Below are positions 23,631-34,039 of a DNA stretch of 47,172 bases, in pieces; positions within the stretch are counted from its first letter, which is position 1; each line of letters begins with the position of its first letter. The position numbers and the translations under genes were made by a program. Under the pieces are notes generated by a model. The model had not been told where the DNA came from, searched no databases, and was given only the letters and a program-made list of their open reading frames with translations. Source of the DNA: Saccoglossus kowalevskii (taxonomy: Eukaryota > Hemichordata > Enteropneusta > Harrimaniidae); NCBI RefSeq assembly GCF_000003605.2, contig NW_003121915.1:57729-104900 (forward strand). Reading direction: 5' to 3'.

Positions 23631-24860
23631 TACTAATTTCTTGATTAAAAAAAAATATCTGCCATTTTACCACCCAAATCAATGCCAAAAGACCATACTA
23701 CAACATGGGTAAATCTCTTCCATGTTGCGTTAGCCATTCAGTGAGGTCGCTGAACCCTCATTAGCATATTTAATTGAGCTATAGTAATTTGAACACATTG
23801 GCACCATCCAGCATTCTGATTAGTTAAATTGACCTATGAGGTCAAAGAACACAGTTTAAGGTCAACTCGTGTATGGTAAAAAAATGGCGGATATCGTATC
23901 GCATCAAGCATTTGCATGAAACCAAAAATATTCACTTACGATGTAACTGAGTTGAATTTTACTTGCATATCATAACAATCCAACAAATGTTATGATAATC
24001 ACAAACAAACACCTTGATTTGCAAGGCAAGTAAAGTATTCACTTGAGCTAGTATGATCTAAACAATGGCATTGGTATTCTTGCTTGCTTTATTTTAAACT
24101 TCTTAAAACCAATGCATATTACCGTATTTGTCTTCAATTAGGCACCACTTTGTTACACTTTCATTTTGTGGTGGCGCTTATTTGTGGTTAAATTTGGGCA
24201 ACTTTGTTTCAAATGGCACTTATTTCAAGCACTTCAAGTTCCAGTACCGGTAACTGTGTTTCATCAAGCCATTGTTCTTGCTCCATTATTGGCAATATTT
24301 TACATTACAGTCTGACGCTTAGTCACTGTAGCCTTTATTTTAAATACTAAGTAAATGACCTGTTTTCAGACAGTCTAGAAAGTTATACAAAAATTATCAT
24401 CCTTTAGAAAACATTTTGCTGTACGATCAACAGAAAAATAAAACAAACACAAATGCATCACTTCGTAGTAAATGATCACGATAGAGAAATCTGGTCATGC
24501 TGCATTCCACATTTACGATTATTACTCCATAGTAATTATAATAATGTACAAAAAATAAAATGCAAGTAAAATTCAACTTAATTTCATCGTAAGCGAATGA
24601 TTCCGGTCGCGATGCAATACGATATCTGCCATGCTTCCTGTGTCGGAGTTGACCTGAAACATGTTTTTTGACCTGATAGGTCAAGTCGTTAATATTCCAA
24701 TCAAAATGCTAGATGGTGCCAATGTGATCAAATTACCATAGCTCATTTAAATAATGTATGAACGCAATGCGGCAGAGATTTGCCGATGTTTGCGATCTTT
24801 TGGCTTTGATTTTAGTGGGAAAACTACATGATTTTTTTTTTTTCAATCAAGAAATTAGTT
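23631..24860. repeat. Large inverted repeat (foldback), arms about 300-340 bp
   Basis: Left arm 23631-23968 and right arm 24561-24860 are diverged reverse complements with a loop of about 590 bases. Shared landmarks are ACTAATTTCTTGATT, GAGCTATRGTAATTTGA, CACATTGGCACCATC, GATATCGTATYGCATC and GTTGAATTTTACTTGCA. The arms differ by small indels and substitutions. It could be a foldback transposon or two copies of one element in opposite orientation. Confidence 0.7.
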
Positions 24861-25297
24861 ATTTTTGGAGAGTAAACTGAGCATTTAAAGAATATTTTAA
24901 AACTGTTTACTGTGATAACAGCTCATTTGAAACGGAACATTTTTGCGTAGTTTTAATTTTGTGTTTATGGACTTACTGCGAAATTCACTAAATTAAAAAC
25001 CACGTGGATATTTTCTACTTCTACAGTAAACCAAAGAGACATAAGGATTATAGACAGATTTCTTAAAAATTGTTAGAAACAAAACCAAATTTTTTGCATA
25101 AAAGCCCATTGTACAGTAACAGTGAGCAATTGTGTCTATCGCTATTAACCGGTAATCGATCCACCGGCCACAATTCACGTTCATTACGTAGCAAAATTTC
25201 AACTCCGTCTGGCGCTTAATTGGGGTGTAAAATACGATCTTTTCGTGGCACTGGTGCCCAATTGAAGGGGGCGCTTAACTGAAGACAAATACGGTAC
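24119..25297. mobile_element. Element with CCGTATTTGTCTTCA terminal inverted repeats, TA-flanked
   Basis: The left end reads TACCGTATTTGTCTTCAATTA at 24119. The right end reads TAACTGAAGACAAATACGGTA, ending at 25296, whose reverse complement is TACCGTATTTGTCTTCAGTTA. Only one base of this outer stretch differs. The TA at each edge fits a TA target duplication, as made by Tc1/mariner-type transposases (inference). No transposase frame is visible. The left end sits inside the loop of the larger inverted repeat, so the two structures overlap. Confidence 0.55.
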
Positions 25298-25467
25298 ATT
25301 GAAATCACTTGTCATGAGTATTTTTTGTTAATATTTGGAAGTACCAACATTTTTTTGACTAATTTTACAATTTCGATTCACCTATTTTAGAACCAAATTA
25401 AGGCCTTTCACTCTTCCCTTTTCAAATTCATATGCATCACATATCTGTCTTTTTGTTTGTCACTTAC

Positions 25468-25557
25468 CCTCTCCAATGCTGGAATTTTGAAACATTGTGT
25501 TTAGGTCATCATGGATTTCATCAAACGTCGGCCTCTCTGACGAATTCCACTTCCAGC
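25468..25557 (-). CDS. Abl: Abl kinase domain exon 9 (end of C-lobe)
   Basis: Ninety bases from acceptor TCTTCATAG to donor GAGAGG|GTAAGT. Completes the codon for Cys, then WKWNSSERPTFDEIHDDLN and TMFQNSSIGE. This matches the conserved kinase subdomain XI W-x-W-N-P-x-x-R-P-x-F of Abl and the final helix. The length equals human exon 9 as I recall it. Confidence 0.95.
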
Positions 25558-26013
25558 CTATGAAGACAAGTACAGAGATCAACGTGATAGTGACCAACTA
25601 AAATCCTGATGTAGTAATTTTGGCTGCCAATGCAGTATACAGGTAGCTACATGTATAGTTGAAAATGACAATAATTTCTTCAAATAGTAAATCTCTATTT
25701 AGAACCTCATCTGGACAAGTGTAGTGGCTAAAAGGTAAAGGCTTAATGAAAACATTGCTCACATAACAAGGTAAATTGAGTTAGCCACACATGGACAAGG
25801 GTGGTCAGGAGTACTTGTAGTAGAAATGTTAGGAAGGCGACGGGCAAGCATTGAACAACTTGGATTGCTCATCTCTGACAAAAATCAATAAAATAACACT
25901 GTATATCCAAATATGGGGAAAACATTGATTCACATGCAATTGTGTTCAACAAATCTCGTTTGACCTCAAGCAGAGAGGATACCTGATACACAACACTAAA
26001 ATCTAGCACTCAC

Positions 26014-26166
26014 ATTTCTTCATCAGTTTATAGACTTCCGCCGGACATCCATTGGGTCTTTCCATTCTGTAAGATTTCTCCAACATCTCATACACCTGTG
26101 TTAGCTCCACACCGGGGTACGGTGACATGCCATATGTGGCTATCTCCCATAGTAACACACCAAACG
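26014..26166 (-). CDS. Abl: Abl kinase domain exon 8
   Basis: The 153-base exon encodes [19 protein letters not shown], then [19 protein letters not shown] and [26 protein letters not shown] is a hallmark of Abl kinases. The donor is AAAT|GTGAGT. The Cys codon is split T|GC across the next junction, so the open frame that appears to run into KKCEC at the intron edge is not the true C-terminus. Phase 1 at both ends. Confidence 0.96.
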
Positions 26167-26936
<770 letters not shown>

Positions 26937-27221
26937 TGAGTTAAGCCGATTTTTGTGAACTTAAATAACAACTACTGGGTACTTGAATATGGCTGCCAGT
27001 CAGCCATTTTGAATCTGATTGAGAGCACATGTCACCATCATGTATCAACTATGTACCAAGTTAAACAACAGAGAAAATGCGATGGAAAAATTGCACCATA
27101 TCACAAAGCTATGGGACCCACAAGTACAAGTGGGAAATTATGTTCACTCAAATTAAGAAATTATAGAAAATTATAGATAAAAATATGCAAAATGTTTCAC
27201 TGTCATTTTGGTGCCACTCAC

Positions 27222-27399
27222 CTGTGTATGAAATTTTTCTCTTCTAGGTATGCCATAGCGGACGCAACTTGAGTAGCCATATACATTAGTGTGACGGCTG
27301 ACAGTGTTTCTTCATTATTTTCTCGTAGATAGTCCAGTAAATTACCGTGTGGCATAAATTCTGTAATTATGTAAAATGGCGGCTCTCTAGTACAGACGC
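27222..27399 (-). CDS. Abl: Abl kinase domain exon 6 (hinge, gatekeeper)
   Basis: The 178 bases encode [19 protein letters not shown], then [19 protein letters not shown] and [17 protein letters not shown], ending NFIH-R. The gatekeeper Thr (IITEF), equivalent to human Thr315, is present. The acceptor is TGTTTCAG and the donor CACAG|GTGAGT. The length equals human exon 6 as I recall it. Confidence 0.97.
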
Positions 27400-27920
27400 C
27401 TGAAACAGGAAGTAATACAATGTAGTCAATCAAAAGGTCTCTAGAGGGCGCTGTTTAAAGGTCACAACCGCCATTTTTATTATGAGCTTAGTTTAAAGAT
27501 GTCACAAATTACACACAAAGACAGTACACTAAATATTCAGCTGTCTTGATATCGGCCGCATATTTTCGAAATCAACACTTTTTATTCTTGCGATAACAGT
27601 ATTATCTTTCAGCAAAAACTTATAAAATATATATAACTCATCAAATATTGATTGCAGAAAGCTCAGAGATAACTCTTATTATTGCATCTTGTGAATGAAA
27701 AGAAACTCTTTTGATATATTTGTGTTCAATGATGAATAATTAAAAAAAATAAACAATGTTTTTTCTTCTCTCTGTTTGCCTTATCAATATCAACATTTCC
27801 TACACCTTGGCTATTTTGATCAAGAAATAAAAGGGCGCCCTCTAGTGGTTTATTGAAATCAAATGCACTTCACTGCAAACATACACCTAAAAATTATTTC
27901 ATCAGGTTATGATATATTAC
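27400..27920 (-). other. Abl intron with two CTCF-like motifs
   Basis: Intron between exons 5 and 6. It holds CTCTAGAGGGCGCTG (27439-27453, + strand) and CCACTAGAGGGCGCCC (27833-27848, - strand), both fitting the CTCF core and pointing in opposite directions 400 bases apart. Binding is not shown by sequence alone. Confidence 0.5.
27833..27848 (-). promoter_or_regulatory. CTCF-like core motif, best match in window
   Basis: The - strand reads CCACTAGAGGGCGCCC, agreeing with the CTCF core CCASYAGRKGGCRS throughout. It sits in an Abl intron. Confidence 0.45.
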
Positions 27921-28005
27921 CTAGTAATTGCACAAGATTAGGGTGTTTTATTTCCTTCATGACGCTAGCTTCTTTAAGAAATTCTTCTACTTGCATAGTT
28001 TCTTC
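27921..28005 (-). CDS. Abl: Abl kinase domain exon 5 (alpha-C helix)
   Basis: The 85 bases encode [19 protein letters not shown], then KHPNLVQLL and the first base of Gly. The Glu of [10 protein letters not shown] is the alpha-C salt-bridge residue. Starts in phase 0 and ends in phase 1, with the same length as human exon 5 as I recall it. Confidence 0.96.
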
Positions 28006-28128
28006 CTGAAATAGAAACAAATACATGGTATATCATCAGAATTGTTAAGAAATGAAGGCGACTTTAGCAATCTCAACCCCACAAATCCAGAATTTGTCAC
28101 CGCCAAAACTGTGGTACAACATTCTGCT

Positions 28129-28340
28129 TACTGTGGAATACTTTATTTTCACTGGAATTAATTTTCGCTGAAAAGGCTTTTTGGGCGTTTTGTTTGGAAT
28201 TTATTTTCACTGATTTTTGATGAGTTTAATGTGAAATATAGGGAAAAAAGTATATTCGCTGGATTTTATTTTCACGGAATCATCCCTTCAGCGAAAATAG
28301 CGAAAATAAATTCCGAGCGAAAATAAAGTATTCTACAGTA
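28129..28340. mobile_element. 212-bp MITE, copy 1
   Basis: Terminal inverted repeats: TACTGTGGAATACTTTATTT on the left and AAATAAAGTATTCTACAGTA on the right. The interior is a palindrome-like series of TTTATTTTCACTG and GCGAAAATA motifs. A copy of identical length lies at 44109-44320 and a truncated one at 38777-38918. Confidence 0.8.
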
Positions 28341-28592
28341 TTTCTAAAATTGCGATGTTACTTTTGAACCTAAGTTGACATAATTCTTCATTGTTGACTG
28401 GTCTTGGTCAAACAATTTGAAAAAAAAAAAATTAGCAAAACTCACACACATTTGATTGTGTTTTCATTAGAATTCCTTATAAATATACATAAACTGAACA
28501 AGATTGAATTTACATTCTTATCAACTTGATGAGATTACCAGCTGATATCGGTTGTTTGTAGAGCAGGTTTATACTAATAACGTCATGGGTAG

Positions 28593-28774
28593 TATCGTAA
28601 AATCTGTATTAGAAGCCGCATCCCTAATAGAAGTCACACATACTCTTTTTGAATAATTATCCCGAAAATTCATCATTTCTCATATGTGTAGATGCTCTAA
28701 TAGAAGCCGCATCCCCTCTGTTGCATTGCACCATTTTAATAGAAGCTGCCGTTTTTAATACAGATTTTACAGTA
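28593..28774. mobile_element. 182-bp element with TACTGTAAAATCTGTATTA-type ends
   Basis: The left end TATCGTAAAATCTGTATTAG and the right end TAATACAGATTTTACAGTA are near-perfect inverted repeats. Inside, AGAAGCCGCATCCC occurs twice as a direct repeat. No coding capacity. Confidence 0.6.
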
Positions 28775-30195
28775 TTATCAATGAACTGATGGTGGGTGAA
28801 TAATACAAGTCCATAATTAACTACGGTAATTTATATTTTGTTTAAAGCTTTCATTATAGGGTTTAAAAAGTAGAAAAGCAAACACCAATCATTTAATATA
28901 GGTTTATTTTGTCATCAGTTCAGGACCACAAAAAGAAACGGGTTTCAAATCAATATAAAGTTGCAACATTCAGTGAGGCATTCACAAACTCAGATGCACT
29001 CAGATTAATTGTCAAAAGTGCCAGCGGTGTTAAATCACTCTTATTTGCTCCTACCAATCTAGAGTGCGAAGATAAAGCATAAAAGAAGAGATCTCACAGC
29101 AAGATACAACAACAAATTATTGTATCCAGCAGAGACCAGGCAGATCAGTTATGCCATGTGTGAAATCAGAGAAATGAAAAAAATTTCAATGGCATCTGAA
29201 ATTACAACACGGAATCCAATAAAACCACAGTTAAATTTAACAGTAAAACGTTAATTTTCCTATGCAGTGGATCTGTAATACACTGTTATTTTTAAGTGTT
29301 TCTTTTTGCAGGTCTCAAGCAAACAAATGCTTGACAGAGTTTCATAGAATGAAATTTCTTATTGAATACCGTATGTTCTCTGTAATAAGCACATCTCCAA
29401 TAGAAGCGTACACAAGTCCCAAATCACATTTGTTGTTTACCGAAACATTAAAATATTAATTATTGTAACTATAGACACTTGTCTGTAATTTACGATAAGC
29501 AAATGTGCTACTAATAGAGCAAATAAAGTATATGGGGAAATAGTTTCACTTTGGACAAAAAAAATTTGTTTTTACAAATTTTTATTATTATTTGGATTCA
29601 TATTGAATACCATAATGTCACTGAAGTTTCTGAATTTTTTGCTGATGTAAATTTTTTTTTTTATTTTGCATACAATGGCATGGACCCATGATAATGTGTG
29701 AATATGGAGAAAATGATAATTATAATTTGGTCCGAACAGAGAACAATGTACATGTGCAAGAAATCAAAACAAATCCATATCACATGGACTTATCTGCTAG
29801 CATCAATTTCAAGCAAGTATTTTCTGATGTCAATGCTGGATCTCATGGTACATACAATGTATGTGTGAGTAGATTCCACATCAACTGTTCACTGCCAGAT
29901 TTCACATATTTTGTAAAAGGCGGGGACCGAACAACCGCCACAAAAAATTGTACATTCAATTTTCAATTTGAAATGTCAAAATGATGATTTTTTTTTTAGA
30001 GGAGAATATTGGATTGAGATACTTTGACCATCATCTATTAAGCATGGAAATACTTTAGAAAAACTTATTCATTTGTTGAATCTAATGTTTACATGCTACT
30101 ATGACCTTTGATTGTCATGTTTTTACATTTGATTTCATGCATAACACAGATTCTTGATGTGAACGGATATTGTTATGTCAATTTCATATGCTCAC

Positions 30196-30468
30196 CTTTA
30201 GCGTTTTAACAGCTATAGTTTTATTATGCTTCTTCCAGATGGCTTCATAGACCTCCCCATACTGCCCGCCTCCCAGTTTATGCTTCATCACGATTTCAGT
30301 TCTTTCAATCTCCCAGTCATCAGGTTGCGGGGATAATCCGTAAATGGTGGGTTTGTTTCTCTTAGGTGCTGGATAATGCAGCGTAGTGATGAGTCCATCA
30401 GCATTGATGGAGTGGTGGTGCACCAATTCAGGCAGGGTGTTGAAACGACTATCGGGCGTCACAAAGAC
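30196..30468 (-). CDS. Abl: Abl exon 4: end of SH2 and start of kinase domain
   Basis: The 273 bases (phase 0 both ends) encode [38 protein letters not shown], the SH2-kinase linker [19 protein letters not shown], then the kinase N-lobe [19 protein letters not shown] and IAVKTLK. The glycine loop GGGQYGEV and the ATP-binding Lys (AVKTLK) are intact. The linker Tyr in PTIYGLSP corresponds to the regulatory Tyr of human Abl. Confidence 0.97.
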
Positions 30469-31602
30469 CTGCAAATACAAAGTGCCATTGATGATTCATT
30501 ATCTTTTTTAAATGCAGTAGACCTCCCTCAACAAAACAGCAAATTACAAAATGCTATTAAAACAAACTTATCTATAACAGACAGAGTAAAGATTAGTGAT
30601 TATTGTATATTGTAAATAGAACACAGCAGATATGCTTGCACACATCAGTCTCAGAGATGAGTGAACTTCACATGTACAAGTGCATGGGCAATCATTTGCT
30701 CAATTGGTTTCTTTTTAGCTAAATACGTTGTTTATTATATGTATGTGCACAAGGTAGATTACACAATGTGGAGTATTCTTGTGAAGGGCAGCTCATGAAT
30801 TTACAACAACCAGTGACTGAAGGGACATGGGGCAGTGGCTTTGATCTAGTATAGTAGTAATCCTCCTTAATAGTATACGTTGTATGTCATTATTTTTTTA
30901 TTAGTCATCTCATAAATTATATAGTTTCTGATTATTGTGAAGAAGGGAAGCCAATTATTAAAAGCCAAGACAAGATTGACATATTAATTGTCAAAACAAA
31001 TTACTCAAATGGTTAATATTCCTCTATTGAAAGAAGGAAATGCAATTTTTTTATCTACATGAAAAAAGATTTCAAACATAATTATGAGTAATATATACTG
31101 TAAAACATGTTGAAAAAACAATATGCAATTTTAGCAAATTGTGGTAAAATGACATAATAGCAAAATGCTGATTTAGCGAATCTCTCTTGTCATTGTACAT
31201 TTCCTATTTTCACAATACTTGTCTGTCACGTGCCAAAACAAATGGAAGTTATCACCACCATAAAAACAAAGAAAAACTATATATCAGTATCACTTCATTT
31301 ATGTTATTTATTCATATTATTTTCATTGAAATAATGACCACAATGAATACGTTTATTTTTTTGTGTCAATTTACTTTTCAATAAAGTGTATCTATCATGT
31401 CAGTACGTTTTCTTTGTGTTTAAAAAGTGTGTGTGGAGAAAAAAAGACGTTGTTTGGTGGCCATTTCGAATTTATAATAAAGTCATTAGCAACATCTTGA
31501 ATTAGCGAATCAGTTCTCTCGCTAAAAAGACATGCTCACAAAAAAGACATGTTTTACAGTAGTCAATCATGAATATATTTTGAAATTTTAATGAAAACAA
31601 AC
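30469..31602 (-). other. Abl intron, nothing recognised
   Basis: A 1.1 kb AT-rich intron between exons 3 and 4. No repeat family or RNA was identified. Confidence 0.7.
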
Positions 31603-31901
31603 CTTTCCATCTGAAGCATTGCTAATTCGATAATGATAAACTCGTCCTTCATAGCGTAGTGATATTGACAGCTGCCCGGGACTACTTTCACTGTCACGAA
31701 CAAGAAAACTGCCATCAATGCCACTACTGAGTAAATACTCTGCGGCATTACGAGATATTCTACCATGATACCAGGAATGTTTTTCTAAACTATCGGCTGG
31801 TGATACATACGATGAAGGAACCCATCCGGTCCGGCCATCTTTGGCTCTGGCCTCTACCCATTCACCGCTCTTATTGTACGTCAAAATCTGTACATGGGCA
31901 C
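31603..31901 (-). CDS. Abl: Abl exon 3: end of SH3 and most of SH2
   Basis: The 299 bases encode [20 protein letters not shown] and [19 protein letters not shown] (SH3, with the GEW and GWVPSSYV ligand-groove residues). SH2 follows: [19 protein letters not shown] and [18 protein letters not shown], including the phosphotyrosine-binding Arg in FLVRDSE. It ends in ISNASDGK at donor AAAG|GTTTG. Human exon 3 is 296 bases as I recall it, so this one is a codon longer. Confidence 0.97.
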
Positions 31902-32489
31902 CTGCGTAGCGAAAGAAGGTTACTAATATTACATATGAACAAGATTACAGCAAGCTATCCACATGCATCATTTTCAACATATAAACATATTTCATTTCTA
32001 GAACAGCCTTGAATCCAGTTATTCAAAATATTTATCTCAGCGACTCAAGAACGGTCTTCTGAATCTCTACATACATGTAAATACATAAATGGCCAGAATT
32101 CTGTGACATCATTGATTGGCTGTCTCGATCACTTCAGTACATCACCATGAGAAGTCACATGCACAGATTGGATTGTACATGTACAATGTATGTACTGTAA
32201 GGCCCAACTCACATCTTCTTGGATCGTTTCTCAAGACTATTCTAAAATTGTTTCATAATCATAAACTACATGTACATGTAGATTATTTAGAGAAGTTTGG
32301 GTAAGTCGCCTTTTGTAAAATAGACCTTCATATTTTTTTCTAAAATTGGACTGAGACCAATAAGATATTGTGTCCATTTAAACCAAATTAATGAATAATT
32401 TGCAGAAGAAAAAAACAAAAATATTAAACTTAGTGGAAAAATTATTCGTGTTTAAAGTCAGTGGCATAACCAGGATTTCATTACACTCT

Positions 32490-32650
32490 AAACAGGGAAA
32501 GTTGTCACCTGAGGATGCGTCGGATGGCCATAGCGCATCATTATTTACAAACAAGCGTCTGCCCATGAGCCTTTGCATTTTTAGCATGTGTTGTTATCGT
32601 CGCTTGGGAGTCAATTCCCGCGCATGCGCAGGTGACGACCCCCTCGCTTT
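32490..32650. mobile_element. 161-bp MITE-like element, copy B
   Basis: Same length as the copy at 19623-19783 but in reverse orientation. It runs from AAACAGGGAAAGTTGTCACC to GGTGACGACCCCCTCGCTTT. The interior GATGGCCATAGC, AAACAAGCGTCTGCCCATGA and CGCGCATGCGCAGGTGACGA match the other copy's complement. Confidence 0.75.
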
Positions 32651-32794
32651 AATTGAAAGAACAGTAGGAATATGCACATTGCTTAACTTGTATTGTTTGG
32701 TGGGAGACTTGATTTATCAGAAATGTGCAAACCATGGCACACCCCCCTGATCAGTCCACTAGGCAAGATGAAAAATAAAGTACCCATCTCTAAC

Positions 32795-33115
32795 CGATCA
32801 CTGGTAAGCATAGTGGTTGTCGCATCATACTCATGATTGGTAGACCCAAGTTCAAATCCAACCTTAGGCTGAACATCAAAGGGTCGACCCCTACCCTGGG
32901 TGAGTGTGCCACAGGCTCAATGGGAAGGCCAATTCCACTGGCCGAGATTCATTCACTAACGAATGCGACATTGGGGAACCTTGGTTAAGGTCTGCAGGTG
33001 CGTGTGTTCGACCAAGCCTGGTTGACGTCAGGATAGCGCATTAAAATTGCCATTTTATAGAGAGATGGCCACACAGCCCTGTCATGTAGTCCCAAACAGA
33101 AAATGACTTCTGTGG
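32795..33115 (+). mobile_element. tRNA-derived SINE (Met-like head)
   Basis: The head carries a pol III A box (TAAGCATAGTGG, about 32805-32816) and B box (GTTCAAATCC, 32850-32859) at tRNA spacing. The anticodon loop reads CTCATGA, i.e. anticodon CAT, as in tRNA-Met. It is not a functional tRNA: the acceptor stem is not closed, and about 250 bases of unrelated, more GC-rich body follow. The 3' limit is approximate. Confidence 0.6.
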
Positions 33116-33868
33116 AAAAATGACACTATGTGTCAGCACTAGCACTTGTAATTTACACTTAAAAAAAAAAAAGTCAGGAGTGACAACAGTGACATTCAAT
33201 GTCCGGAACTGTCGCCTGGCACAAAAAACATTTAAAAAAAAGTGCCCATCTCAATTGGCAAAGTATAACCAGCTAATATTGAAATGTACTTGTTTAGGAT
33301 GGGAAAATAAATTGAGTTTAATTCATGCTTCACTGTTAACAAAAAGTTATACAGGAATTTTTAACAACAGGTATTTTTGCAGTTTGTAAGTCAACTATTT
33401 CAGCAAGTGAAAAAAATACTCTTAAAGACTGAGCTTGACCAGCTGTTTCACAACACAATTTAATCACCACCATCTGCTTGCTTTCTTGTGTTAAAATATA
33501 GCATTGTAAAATGTAGCATTTTTTAACAAAAATGACAAAAAAGTTCACTGAAATTATATACTTGAAGTTATCATCATGAAAATGACTAAATCTTGCCAGA
33601 GTTCTACCAAATGTACTAGTACATGTCAGGTACATACAAAATAAGAAAGAATAGCTTTCCCTAATAAAAATTAAAAAAAAAAAAAATTAACCAAAAAATT
33701 CACTAAAATAGAAGATAGCGTCCTGAAATGAACAAATCTGAGAAAGAACCACCCATTGTACACTCGCAGTATAAAAACCTATAAACCTAGTCGACACCCT
33801 ATATGAATTCAATCAGTAATTTAAATAGCTCTACTCTTTGGACTTTTGTTTAAAAGTTTTTCACCTAC

Positions 33869-34039
33869 CTTTTGATACACAAAGCTGATTTTCCCCACTA
33901 CCGTTGAAATCATACAAAACCATAAAATGATCCTTATCATCTGGATTGGTCAGTAATGACTCTTTAGATCCCCAGCGAGGAGATTCTCCCTTGGGATGGG
34001 TGGGTAACGGCCGAGCTATAAAAGCTTCATGCAGATTCT
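33869..34039 (-). CDS. Abl: Abl exon 2: start of SH3
   Basis: The 171 bases encode NLHEAFIARPLPTHPKG, ESPRWGSKESLLTNPDDKD and HFMVLYDFNGSGENQLCVSK. The ALYDF-like VLYDF opens the SH3 domain. The upstream EAFIARPLP...RWGSKESLL closely follows human EALQRPV...RWNSKENLL. The acceptor is TATTCACAG. It starts in phase 1, needing one base from an upstream exon (probably G, giving Glu). That exon was not located. Confidence 0.93.

Larger units (their letters stand above)
22743..25467 (-). other. Large Abl intron filled with inverted repeats
   Basis: The 2.7 kb intron between kinase exon 9 and the linker exon. It holds a large inverted repeat (23631-24860) and a partly overlapping element with 25-base terminal inverted repeats (24119-25297). 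The rest is AT-rich with short homopolymer and CA runs. Confidence 0.8.
28006..30195 (-). other. Abl intron with two MITE-like elements
   Basis: A 2.2 kb intron between exons 4 and 5. Besides the repeats at 28129-28340 and 28593-28774 it is AT-rich, with a further run at about 29370-29520 carrying AATAGAAGCG and CTAATAGAGCAAAT that may be another relic of the 28593 family. A 98-codon open frame at 29688-29984 has no recognisable content. Confidence 0.7.
31902..33868 (-). other. Abl intron with a MITE and a SINE
   Basis: A 2 kb intron between exons 2 and 3. It carries the inverted second copy of the 161-bp element (32490-32650) and a tRNA-derived SINE (about 32795-33115). Several ACATGTA palindromes lie near 32170-32280. 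Confidence 0.75.
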
